Shown in pieces: positions 11,100 to 22,922 of a DNA stretch of 64,000 nucleotides. Made by a program: the position numbers and the translations under genes. Location: assembly GCA_019916065.1 (NCBI GenBank), contig CM034233.1, forward strand, positions 2,108,001-2,172,000, in the 5' to 3' direction. The first letter of the stretch is position 1; every line of letters begins with the position of its first letter. This DNA comes from Vitellaria paradoxa. Taxonomy: Eukaryota; Streptophyta; Magnoliopsida; Ericales; Sapotaceae. The notes beneath the pieces were generated by a model that saw only the letters and a list, made by a program, of their open reading frames with translations, had not been told where the DNA came from and ran no database searches.

Positions 11100-12600
11100 T
11101 ATCAGGTCGTCCTTTTACAAATAAGGACACGATCAAGCTTGGAGGAGACTTCATGAGGTCTTCGTCCGTTTTGCACCTCGAAAGTTTACAGTTGTTTGGT
11201 CTTCTTTGTCAAGTAACTGCATGTCTCAGCGGGTGGAGCGCGGAGTGAAAAAACAAAAAAAATGAAATAAAATAAAATAAATTATAAGTTTATAATTTAT
11301 GTATTAAAATAAAAAATAAATAAATTTTAAAAATTTTTAATATTTTTTAACATTTTTTTACCACTCTAAATGAAGCCTTAATGGTTGATTGTCTTGCTAA
11401 TGGGTGCAAATCGAGCATCGTTATTGGTCATCTTCATTTCTTTTCGGGGTAGACTTGCAAAGCCTTGCTAATTTAACTCTGTACCTAATTTTCCCTAGGT
11501 TGCTCTGTCTAGTCAACAAACTCCAAGCCCAAGGTCTGGTCATAAGGTTTCTGGGATTGGAAGGTATTACGCGGTTTACGCTTTTATTTTTTATTTTTAT
11601 TTTTAAGGTGTATATGATTTTGTCCCACAAACTTGGAAAAATCTTAATTTTGCATGCCCCACTAACAAGAGAGATCAATTGTACGGAATAGAGATTGTCG
11701 GCTAAATCAGATGACTTAATTAAGGAAAATAATCCAAGAAAATTAATTAAATACATGCCCTTAATTAAGCCCCATTTGATTAGGTCAAAAACCACCCAAA
11801 GTTACAAAAAATTACAAATATTTACTTACTTTTACCAACTTTTATCATTTTCGTTTTCTGTATGTTTATTTTCAAAATTTAAATTTTACAATTTTTTACA
11901 AAAAAGAGTTATAAAAAGCTACAAAAAGTTTTCCATTTTTTCCAACATTTGTCAACTTTTCTTATTGATTTTTGACCAAAATCATTGGAACGGCTTGTTT
12001 TTCACCATTTCAATGGATTGTTTTAGTAAATTTTGATTGATCTTCCAAACACCAAAAAGTGATTGATATTATCACATTTTTTAATTTTTGGTCACTTTTG
12101 GTCGTCCAAACAAACGGCCTCTAAGTGTCGCATTTCTTACTGATACAGTCATGCTTTTCATTAACCATGTCAAAATAGAAATATGGTAAGTAGTATGTGG
12201 AGTAAGAATCCTGCAACACACGATAAAATGTTATTAATTAAGAATCCATAATCATTGGCATTCTAGATTAATTGCTTCTTTTTTGCAAAACATCAATCTA
12301 TTAAAATATTTGTTAACAAATGTTTGGGCGCATTTATTAAAAGCCAAAAAAAAATATGTTATGTAATAATATTTCGTAATTTTTCATACACACGTACTTC
12401 AAAGTATGAGATATTATTACATAGCATATATTTATTAGCTCTTCACAAGGGCCCAGGCAGCTGACAATGCCTATATAACAAAATCAAACACAAATATGTT
12501 TTCAATTTTATTTCGCATCACTTGCTAGATTTACTGATTAGCAACTAGAAAACAATCTCAAGATTTTTCACAAGAAATCATTATCAAAGGTGTAGAGATT
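11100..12600. repeat. Duplicated intergenic block
   Basis: Landmarks CAGGTCGTCCTTTTACAAAT, GCAAATCGAGCATCG, TTCGGGGTAGACTTGC, AACAAACTCCAAGC and TTGGAAAAATCTTAAT occur in the same order at 27390-27680, 34260-35180 and 60645-61965. The block holds the MITE at 11769-12121. No supported gene. Confidence 0.7.
11769..12121. mobile_element. Tourist-like MITE, 353 bp
   Basis: Left end GCCCCATTTG, right end CAAACGGCCTC, TAA on both sides (11766-11768, 12122-12124). The paralogous site near 34780 reads AAATTAAATGTCACATTTC, with one TAA and no element. Frames across it are chance. Confidence 0.7.
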
Positions 12601-13159
12601 TGATTATTATAATTAAAATAGAAAAAATTAAAGCGACACCAAGAATAACGGTAAGGATAATTTTTATACTTTATCCTATTATTCATTTAAATAAATATTT
12701 AACTATTATTAACTTTATAAACATTTTCAACATTTGACACCCTAATTCCTGTTAGGATAAAATTGGTGAATCAGGTCTGACGCCCAGGTCTAGCTCACAA
12801 GCAAACTCCAATGGGGCCGTTAAGCACTTACATATACGCGCGCTCGTGTGGTGGAGTTATCCCAGTGGACACTAAGCACGGATTCTTCCATTTTTTGGCA
12901 GAATATATTAATCTGAGACGTTTTTTTTTTTTTGGGTAATTTATATTAATCTGAGATGTTAATGCTTCTTTAAGGATTGAGAAGATACTATTAAGATTTT
13001 CTTCCCAAATACAGGATTGTCACGAGTCCGAAATGGGTCAATGGGCTAAAAGACCGATATTTTTTTTTGAAAAAAAATATAAATTTAGATTTTAAAAAAT
13101 CTAATTTTGAAAAATATATAAAGGGTTTTAAATCAATAAGACAAAAGTTAGCTTTTTAA
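12601..13159. other. Intergenic, partly duplicated
   Basis: A GC-richer patch (12750-12900) is not recognised. From 12960 the sequence matches 58750 onward (ATACAGGATTGTCA; AAAAGACCGAT). No gene seen. Confidence 0.5.
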
Positions 13160-13947
13160 GTCCCATTTGGTAATATTTTTATTTTCTGTTTTTCTATTTA
13201 TGTTTTCAAAATTTTATAAACTGATAACGGAAACATATTTATTAAATTTGTTCATGTTTTTTTTCTAAAAAAATAAAAACTTAAACAGAAAAATGTAAAT
13301 AAAAAAAAGTTTTTTCACTATATTTTTTTTCTGTTGTAAGTATTTTGTCAATTCTAATATTTTATCTATTTTTGTTATATCATATTAAAATAAATTATTT
13401 TAATAAAATATTCTATTAAACTAAAATTATTTTTAATAAATAATATAATTTAATTAATTTTAAATGTGATATCTATTATTAATTTATTCCCAATAAATAA
13501 TTAAATTAAATTAGTTAATTTAATTAATAAGAAATCTATATTATAAAATTATTTTTAATAAATATCATAATTAAATTATTTAAATTATTATAATATATAT
13601 TTTATTCAATTATTTTTAGTAAATAATATGATTAAATTATAATTAATATATCTTATATTTACTGGATTAAATGATATAATATTTATATTTTATTCAATTA
13701 TTTTTAATAGATAATATAATTAAATTAAATTAAATATATTTATTAAATTCAATTAATTTTAAAAAACTAATAAAATTAAATATTTTATGAAAATAAAAAA
13801 TTAGTAATTGTAAACAAAATTGTATTTCTAAACACAGTTTCAGTTTTCATTTCAGAAAAAGAAAATATAACAACAGAAAACAAAAAAACAGAAAACATAA
13901 ACATATAAGCGTAAATAAAAAAATGATTGCGTTACCAAACGGGGCCT
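13160..13947. mobile_element. Tourist-like AT-rich element, 788 bp
   Basis: Left end GTCCCATTTGGTAAT, right end CGTTACCAAACGGGGCCT, TAA at 13157-13159 and 13948-13950. The core is AATTAAATTAATT-type simple sequence. The paralogous site near 58952 (GGCTTAAAGTTTC) is empty. Same family as 56639-57676 and 59176-59670. Confidence 0.65.
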
Positions 13948-15167
13948 TAAAGTTCAATTGTAAGATTTTCAATAAATCAATTTCGAAGTTTTCAAACTAA
14001 AGAAAATAAATTTGAATGTCTAAGATTGTGGGAAATTTAAGTGTTTATTATGCCAGAATATGATTATCTATTTACAATGAATCAAAAGAAAAACCTTATA
14101 AGCATTCATTGTGCTTAATATGAATAATCAACAAAATTATATAAAAAATAGATCTTGTAAAAATTATTTAAAATTATCATTCGTGAAATAAGAGTTTACA
14201 TAGAATTAAAGTATAAAAGCTTGCATTGAGATAATAAAAACTTACGTAATCTAGCTACTATAACTTTTATCCCAGTTTAAACTAGGATTTTTAGTTATAA
14301 ACCACAGCTAAATAAAATTAGGGTTTAGGATTCTTAAAGAGATTTAAAATTTTCTTATTTATATTAATTTTAAAAGAAATCTAATTAAAATAGGAAACAG
14401 AATTAAATCTTTAGATATTGCAAGAGCCCTAGTTAAAATTAGAAACTGAGTTAAAATCTTATATAATCTCGTTTAAAAAAAAAAAAAATTAGGACTCTTT
14501 TAAAATTGATGAATGGCTTTCATCCTTTCACTGTCTTCCATTACTGGATCCCTCTCCTAAGAAATCATCACAACTTTAGTTAGTTATTTTCTCCGTTGAT
14601 AATTTGATCTACTTATTTTCTAAAATTTATAACAAAAATAAAAATAAATCAAATACAAAATATCTATTCAAATTACATAATTAATTCTAAAATTACAATA
14701 AATCAATATATATATATAATCTTAAAAAATAGCACGTGTGTATATATTTCTCTAAAAGCATTTGCAAACCTGAATATAAATATGTGTGTATGCATATACA
14801 TATAACTAACTGAAGGTTTTTCCTAAATTGGCATGGAGAGCCCCCAAACAAGATGAGTGGTTACACTTTTTACACAAAATAAAGTGAATTAGAAATCCTC
14901 ACAAAGCCCAAAAAGTAAAAACAATGGAAAATTAAAGCCCTTGTTTTAAGATATTATGCTCCTTGCTCAAGGTAGCCTAACAAGCTGTAGTGCAAGCAAT
15001 ATTGACATATGAAAATATCATATATTTACAATTAATGAGGTCCTAGTTGCATACTCTACAAATTTGCTTGGGCTAGCTTAGTGTATCACACGTGGAAAGA
15101 AAGAAACAAAAGAATATTCGAGGGTCAATCATCACCCATGGCCACTATTGTGCAAAAAGTTGAATAT
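13948..15167. repeat. Duplicated intergenic block
   Basis: Matches 58985-60350 and, from 14610, also 33790-34150 (for example AGCCTAACAAGCTGTAGTGC at about 14981 and 34084). No coding sequence. Confidence 0.65.
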
Positions 15168-15170
15168 GAA

Positions 15171-15590
15171 CACTAGTAGAAAGTGTGAAACTAGCGACCG
15201 CCTAATACGGTCGCTAAATGTCTAATAGCGGTCGCTAATAGTATTAGCGACGGCATAGCGACCGCGTCAAACGAGTCGCATTTGCTTCGTCGCTAATAAT
15301 TATTAGCGACCGCTAAGACGGTCGCTAAATTATTTGCGACCGTTCCTGCGACCGCTCGAGTGCAGACGTATGGGTAATAGCGACCGTTCATAACGGTCGC
15401 TAATACTGCAAAAGGCGGTCGCTAGTTGTTTGGCGCGAAGATGGCGCGAATAAATAGCGACCGTAGGTAGCGGTCGCTAATTAGGGAACAGCGGTCGCAC
15501 TAAGTTTCACGCGGGAGCCATGACCATTTGTATTAGCGACCGGAATATGACTATTAGCGGCCGCCGTAGGCGGTCACTATTTGTAAGTAA
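15171..15590. repeat. CACTA subterminal repeat region, 3' side
   Basis: About 18 copies of GCGACCG or its complement CGGTCGC, often as TAGCGACCGY, within 420 bp in both orientations. In En/Spm such subterminal repeats bind TNPA; the same role is inferred here. Confidence 0.75.
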
Positions 15591-16021
15591 TTTTTTTTTT
15601 AAAAAAGATTTAAATTATTTAAAAATCTCAATAATTATAATTTAAATTTTGCTATAATAAGATCTCAATAATTTGTTTTACAAATCAAATTATTTAAAAA
15701 ATAATTTAATAATAATTTATTTTTTATTTATAATGATTATTTATTTAATAGTTATTAATTATTTATAACAACTATTATATTTAATTACTTATCTATAAAT
15801 ATTTATATTATATTTAATTTATTAAATTACACATAGAATTAATGAAATTTTTCATAAAATTTGTAAAAAAAAAAAAACGTATCTCCTAATTATGATTAGA
15901 TATACAAACATAATATCAAATTAGATTACAATTAAAATAAAATTTTATTATATACAAATGTTCAAAATACAAAAACAAATATATATATAAATGTACTGAT
16001 CAAAATATATACAAATAGATC

Positions 16022-17729
16022 CTAATCAGTCCAGGAGGGCCATCCGCCATCATCCGGGTCCTACAATGAAATAATAATGAAATTATAACGTGATAATTAA
16101 GAAGACATGAATAAATAAATTTATATAATTTTAATGAGTAATAGTAACGAGAAATAAAATTTTTAACCTGAGGAGGAGGAGGAGGTGAATGGCTCTGACT
16201 CTGAGAGAGGCGCCGCTCCATCTCAGCCATCATCTCGGCCCGAAGTGCTGCCTCTCGCGCGTCCATCTCAGCTCGAAAGGTCTGCAGCAGATCTTGATCG
16301 CGACGTCTGGCCTGAGAAGATGATTCTGCTCGTGCAACGGATCGGCGTGGAATACCTGCACCCCGCGTAAGCGTGTATCCATGACCATCGCGTCCGATAA
16401 TGGAGAAAAATATCTCGTCCCTCCTCTCTTCGGACTCCCTCTCATCTGGCGACAGCTCGTCTAAACGTGCATTAAACTGCGCCTAATGCAAACAAGCCGA
16501 AATAGAAAAAACAAGATAACTAACTATATTATTTAAAGAAAAAATTAAATTATAAATTATATGTTGATTGGACAAAATATTAAAATTTGTTACCTGTATA
16601 GCCTGAACCTCCGGCGAATCCGTACGTCGAGTTGCCAACCACATGGACATCCGATCTGTCCTCAGGCCCTCCTCTGTCCTCTGTTGAAAGGTAAATTATA
16701 TGTTAATAATTTACTATCATTAAAAAAGATAAATAAAGAAGTTGCTATTAGCGTGATAAGCTCACGTTTTTACCTCGTGGCGAACCTGAGAAAAGTGTCG
16801 AGTCCCCTCCTTGTGCCCCGGCCCCTGCAGTCCTCGATTTCGCGAGTTCCTTTGGGCCTCCGCCTATTTTAAGTTTTTTTCGATTACTTTTTGTAATTTA
16901 CGCTTGATAACGTCAAAACTTAAGGAAAAATAATTAACTCGCAATCATCTCACCTGTGCCTCGGGACTCGACCAATACCTGACGAGCTCAGCCCACTGGT
17001 GGGGAAGAACGCCCGGTGGGACCCGCTGGAGGATGTCAGGGTCATTCTCATGACCTTTCCAGTATTTATCTTTAATCTTATTTTTATGATCCTTCCACAT
17101 CTTCCGACACTTAGCGAACATAACGTCCCGGAAGTCTGGAGGAACATCAACTACATTGGCCTAAAAATGACAAATTGTAGAATATTACTTGTTACAAGTT
17201 TCAACACATAAACAACGTACAATTAGATAAATAAAATTTCCATACCTGTACCTCGGTCCATAGACCCTCGAACGTAGAATCTGGAAAACGATCCCACTCG
17301 AGGGTGGTCAATGGGAATCTGATCGGATTCCGGACCAAATGTCCGAGCTGTGAAATCAAAGACCGTCCATCATTCCCAACCGGATGGGGCGTGTCATCCC
17401 ACTGAACGGTCATCCATTGAGATCCACAGTTCCACTGCGGCAATCCCTTCGAGGGCCCTCTGCCAGACCTCGAAAGCCTGCTCGGAGTGGGAGAATCTGT
17501 TTCAAACAAATTGTTACATGATAAAACAACAGAATATACCTACTGTTGTTGGATAAGATACATTCCGAAATTAAAGAACTTTACCTGCATCTGTGTCAGT
17601 CACTGAAGGTCGCGTGGACATAGGGGGTGAAGGTGGGACAGCATCTGCTGAGCTACTCCCGGCACAGGATAGCCCCAGACGCTCAGCCATCATCCTAGGA
17701 CCAGTCCTCTTCCTAGAACGTCCGAACAT
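16022..17729 (-). CDS. tnpA-like plant transposase (Ptta/En/Spm family), 7 exons
   Basis: Spliced model read from the sequence (minus strand): 17729-17585, 17496-17246, 17160-16954, 16863-16774, 16680-16594, 16482-16168, 16060-16022. Every intron is GT-AG, all phases join, and the sum is 1,134 nt (377 aa plus stop). The start is MFGRSRKRTGPRMM. Exons 3-5 carry the Trp/basic region (KCRKMWKDHKNKIKDKYW) typical of the plant Ptta/En/Spm transposase domain; exon 6 is a charged probable coiled coil (MDAREAALRAEMMAEMERR) followed by a proline run; the short last exon ends in WTD. By analogy with En/Spm TNPA it should bind subterminal repeats. It lies 104 bp downstream of the tnp2-like stop; shared transcription with alternative splicing is possible. 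No frameshift or internal stop was seen. Confidence 0.8.
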
Positions 17730-17833
17730 GGCTACCTAACTGTTCACAATTTAAACTTATTATAATTTCAAATATAAAGGAAAAAAAAATTTAAAATCTA
17801 CCTTGTTCGGATAGAAAAGTACACAACCGTGTA

Positions 17834-20800
17834 TTAAGTATGTAAATCAACCGTATCTCCTTCAACCGTGTCCCTAACCCAATTAACATCTTCATCACGT
17901 TGGACAATTGCATCTTGGTCAAGAGCTTGTTGGGCGAATGGATCAATATCAGGCTCATCGCAGTCGATTTGGTATACCCCTCTCCTTGACATTTTAACTG
18001 CAACTTGCCAGTTGGGATCAGCTCGATCGCCAACATAGTAAACTTGCTCTGCCATGGATGCCAGTATGTATGGTTCAGCTTCTATTTGTACATCTCGATG
18101 TAACAAATTGTTTAAATTGACCAATTTAAATTGGTACTTATCAGCTTTAACCCCGCGAATTGGATCAGCCCAAACACACTTGAATAATAAATATCTTAAA
18201 CCACGATTATAAACGATTTCAATAATGTCATTCAGTTGGCCATAATAGTAACCACCGTCAATAGATGGACAACCGATGCCACTATTTTGTGTTGCTCGCC
18301 TATCATCTACTTCCTTGATGCGAAATCGAAACCCATTGATGTCACAAGCTGTGAAACGTCGAGCTGTCGTGTAAGGACCATCAGCCAACTGTTTTATTTC
18401 ATCGGTCAAAATAGAATCCGTAGTACTTCGTAAATTGTATACCTATGAAATGTAAATTATCATGAGTTAATTAAACACAAATTAATTGTGATGTGAAAAT
18501 CATATATAAACATATGAAAATATTTAACACGTACGTAGTTCTTAAACCAGTCATGAAAACATTGATAATGGGACATTCGAATTTGATTGTCTGTTGCACG
18601 AGGCATGTTCTGTTTCAGCTCGTTTATGTGTCTCCTGCAATGCAAATCAAACAGGATTGAGAATAATCACGATTTTTATTACAAATATGATGTAATTAAC
18701 TTTCTTTATTACAACAACGTGACTTACTGGGTCAATGGCACAACTGATTGGGTGTTGAAGAGCACGAACCGATGAGCTTGGATCCACTCGATATGGTTGA
18801 GATCAAATGACGTGCCTTCCCCAATAGGGCCTTCATTTATCCGCTCCGACTTGCTAAAAGTCGTTTGGACATCATCGTTTAGATATGCCGCACAAAAATT
18901 TATGCACTCATCCATCAAATATCCTTTCGCTATGGATGCCTCGGGTCGAGCTTTGTTCCGCACATACCTCTTCAATGTGTTCATATATCGCTCGATCGGA
19001 TACATCCACCTAAATTGGACAAGGCCACAAAGCCGGGCTTCTTCAGTTAGGTGTATAGTCAAGTGAACCATTACATCAAAAAATACCGGCGGAAAAATTT
19101 TCTCTAGATGACACAGTGTCAAAGCAATCCTGTCCTGCAGACCCTTTAAATCTTCTGTACGGATTACTCTGTAACACAACTGCCTGAAGAAATTACTGAG
19201 CTCGATCAACGGCTGCACAACATTGTTAGGCAAACATGTCCTTACTGCTATAGGCAACAACTGTTGAAGCAGGACGTGGTTGTCATGACTTTTTAAACCC
19301 TGTAACGTCCGTTCGCTCATGTTGACTCGCTTCGAAATGTTTGAGCAATATCCATCAGGTACCTTCACGTCTTTCAGAATTAATAAGAACGCATCCTTCT
19401 CCTCCTTGCTCATGGTGTACTGTGCAGGTGGCATGTATGCCCTGTTGGACTCTCCCGGCTGCAAGTGCAATGGAGTTCTCAATCCCATCTCCTGCAAATC
19501 ATGTCGAGCATTAGCATTATCCTTTGATTTCCCCTTAACACCAAGGATCGTCCACAATATATTATCGCAAACATTCTTCTCAATGTGCATGACATCCAAG
19601 TTGTGCCTGAGTAAGTTGTCTTTCCAGTAGGGTAACTCATAGAAAATACTTTTCTTCTTCCAATTATGGGTTCGGTTCCTATTTGGACCAGAAATAGATG
19701 GTAGCGGGGGGGCTAACAGATCCTGAAAGTCATATACTGTTCGAATTTGCTCCCGCTCCATCTGGGCCAGCAATTCGACCCCGGTCATTGCTCGTGGTGC
19801 CGGACCGAACTCCCGAGTGCCGTCAAACGAGACTCTGTCCTTCCTAAACCTATGCAACGGAGGTAGGAAGCGTCTATGACCCATGTACGCCCACTTTCTA
19901 CCATACTTTAGCCAAGTTGACTTCTTGCTCTGATTGCAACAAGGACATGCGAACTCTCCTTTCGTGCTCCAACCAGATAAGTTGGCGTACGCCGGAAAGT
20001 CGTTAATTGTCCATAGTAATGCTGCCCGTAGTTTAAACATTTCATTTCTTGTTGAGTCAAATGTCATCACACCATCAGTCCATAATTCATTAAGCTCTTC
20101 AATCAATGGTTGCATATAAACATCTATTTTATCCCCGGGACCCTTAGGTCCGTCAATCAATGTCGATAGGATGACAAAAGGTTGCCTCATGCACAGCCAA
20201 GGCGGAAGATTATATGGAAGTAGCAGTATAGGCCACGTACTGTGAGTTGCCCCAGTCATGCCTGAAAATGGGTTAAATCCATCAGCCGCCAAACCAAGCC
20301 GTACACTGCGCGAATCGACAGCGAAATCAGGGTGTCTTCTATCAAAATCCTTCCACGCCGGAGAGTTTGTTGGATGGGATAAGTTCCCATGATCCCCCCT
20401 GTTCTCGGCATGCCAAGTCATTAGTTTAGAGATCTTAGATGACATGAAAAATCTCTTCAATCGTGGCTTAAGTGGAAAGTAGCGCAATTGCTTTGCAGCC
20501 ACAAGCTTACCACGATTTGAACTACCCAAACGATTCTGCCGAGTTTGGATAGTACCAACATTCTTCCATCTCGAAACACCACACACGGTACACGAATCGA
20601 GGTTGCCATTCTCATTCCGAAACAACATGCAACTATTGGGACATGCATCCAGAGTTTCGTATGTGAATCCCAGATTCTCAGTTAACTTGCGTGCCTGGTA
20701 GTACGATTCTGTAAGCTTAGCTCCCGTTGGTAAAACCCTACGGAGTAACTGTAGTAGCATGTCAAATGACGTATCTGACCAGTGATTCAACGCCTTCAAA

Positions 20801-21297
20801 TGTAACAACTCAACGGTGAATGACAATTTACTGAACTCCTGACATCCAGGATATAATTCTGTCTGCGCATCATCGAGTATTTCAAAATATCTCAATGACT
20901 CATCATCTGCACCCGAGCGGGGAGTAGTTCCACCCATCAGATTAATACCGGCACCGTTGTCTTCATGTGTCAATCCACATGCGATATCAGCTAGCATCGC
21001 GAGCATTGGATCAGCTTCCTCTGCAACCTCGGCCTCCACCTCAACGGTTTCTTTCGGACGAGAGGCGGTATACTCTTCCCCATGGAGAGTCCAGAATTTA
21101 TACTGCTTCAGGAACCCATTACGGATCAGGTGCTCTCTGACAACCTCCCGTGTATAGTAATACCGGTTAGCACACTTCCTGCAAGGACAACTAATGTACC
21201 CACTGGGAAACCCACTGGTGAATGCAATAAACTGATTAATCCCCTCCATACACTCCGGGGACATCCTATTCGGCAAATCAATCCAACTCTTATCCAT
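17834..21297 (-). CDS. tnp2-like CACTA transposase, 3 exons
   Basis: Model (minus strand): 21297-18728, 18634-18535, 18442-17834; GT-AG introns, consistent phases, 3,279 nt (1,092 aa). The start MDKSWIDLPNRMS was chosen because it opens the transposase-associated domain (about residues 3-76, with CPCRKC); the 24 upstream in-frame codons are not family-like. The tnp2 (Transposase_21) catalytic region is about residues 285-500 (LAADGFNPF, LPPWLCMRQPF, WTINDFPAYANLSGW, CPCC). HNLDVMHIEKNVCDN and a DUF4218-like stretch follow in exon 1. Exon 3 has the DUF4216-like part (ILTDEIKQLADGP, FKCVWADP). It catalyses CACTA excision and integration by family knowledge. The reading frame is intact. The exact ends of the small exon are inferred. 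Confidence 0.88.
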
Positions 21298-21877
21298 CTC
21301 GCTGAGAGTGTCTGTGGAGTCCCAAGAGGAAAAAAATGTCATTACTATAAAATGTAGTGCCATATGCAAAACACCTAGTCTTAAACTTTACCTCCTCATT
21401 ACAGGGTGGTTGGTCCTATCCCATTCGAGAATACACGATCCAACTTGCACTCAACAACTCAATGCCGTTGTCCCCTAATTAGATAAAATTTCGGCAGCAT
21501 GTCCGCGTGGTTCTCCAAGTACACGATACACAGACGACATTAGTCGTACCCTGTGTACGCACCCGGAGAACAACAGGACGTCAACCGAAACTTCATCTAA
21601 CACAGGACAGTACATGAGTTGTTGAATACAGGATGGATAATTGCATTCCCAAACTGTCCATACTGGACAATTCAAGAATCGCGTACATCAATCCCCGCAC
21701 ATTCATCGAGAGGAGAACAAACCTGGTCAAAGACCTAATCCGTTACCTAAGGATGACCAAACAGGTGGCGTACGAGATTCTTAAACGGGTCTAAGTTTCA
21801 CTAATATATGCAAATGAATAAAATAAAGTGGTTCTCAATGTCTGTTTGTTTTCTAACTTAGAATAAAGTATTTAGAT
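21298..21877 (-). other. Upstream/5' leader region of tnp2
   Basis: No convincing coding exon. It sits between the tnp2 start and the 202-bp array and probably holds untranslated exon sequence. Confidence 0.4.
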
Positions 21878-22922
21878 GTTAGATTGGGCCTAGACAAGAT
21901 TAGGGGTTTTATTGTAGTTACTAATTGAACTAATTAACTCTTACTAATTAACTACTGCTGCTTGTGTAATTAATTACTATATTATTCGGTAAATTACCTA
22001 GAAACAATATTATAATAATATTGTTTGACCTAATTTTCTTATCGTATTCGTATTGGATTACACTGGGCCCAAGCAAGATGTTGGATTGGGCCCAAGCAAG
22101 ATTAGGGGTTTTATTGTAGTTACTAATTGAACTAATTAACTCTTACTAATTAACTACTGCTGCTTGTGTAATTAATTACTATATTATTCGGTAAATTACC
22201 TAGAAACAATATTATAATATTATTGTTTGACCTAATTTTCTTATCGTATTCGTATTGGATTACACTGGGCCCAAGCAAGATGTTGGATTGGGCCCAGGCA
22301 AGATTAGGGGTTTTATTGTAGTTACTAATTGAACTAATTAACTCTTACTAATTAACTACTGCTGCTTGTGTAATTAATTACTATATTATTCGGTAAATTA
22401 CCTAGAAACAATATTATAATATTATTGTTTGACCTAATTTTCTTATCGTATTCGTATTGAACTACACTGGGCCCAAGCAAGATGTTGCATTGGGCCCAGG
22501 AAAGATTAGGGGTTTTATTGTAGTTACTAATTGAACTAATTAACTCTTACTAATTAACTACTGCTGCTTGTGTAATTAATTACTATAGTATTCGGTAAAT
22601 TACCTAGAAACAATATTATAATATTATTGTTTGACCTCATTTTCTTATCGTATTCGTATTGGATTACACTGAGCCCAAGCAAGATGTTGGATTGGGCCCA
22701 GGCAAGATTAGGGGTTTTATTGTAGTTATTAATTGAACTAATTAACTCTTACTAATTAACTACTGCTGCTTGTGTAATTAATTACTATATTATTCGGTAA
22801 ATTACCTAAAAACAATATTATAATATTATTGTTTGACCTAATTTTCTTATCGTATTCGTATTGGATTACACTGGGCCCAAGCAAGATGTTGGATTGGGCC
22901 CAGGCAAGATTAGGGGTTTTCT
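21878..22922 (-). repeat. 202-bp tandem array, five full units plus a partial
   Basis: Units start at 21878, 22080, 22282, 22484, 22686 and 22888: a period of exactly 202 bp and only a few substitutions per unit. Each unit junction carries TGGGCCCA-type palindromes in pairs (TGGGCCCAAGCAAGAT, then TGGGCCCAGGCAAGAT). TGGGCC/T is the plant site II motif (TCP-binding, established knowledge). The array lies 0.6-1.6 kb upstream of the tnp2 start, so an enhancer or promoter role is possible but inferred. Confidence 0.9.

Noticed and set aside
16185..17556. Plus-strand open frames of 61-103 codons inside the CACTA element
   Set aside because: They are shadows of the minus-strand tnpA-like exons and introns.
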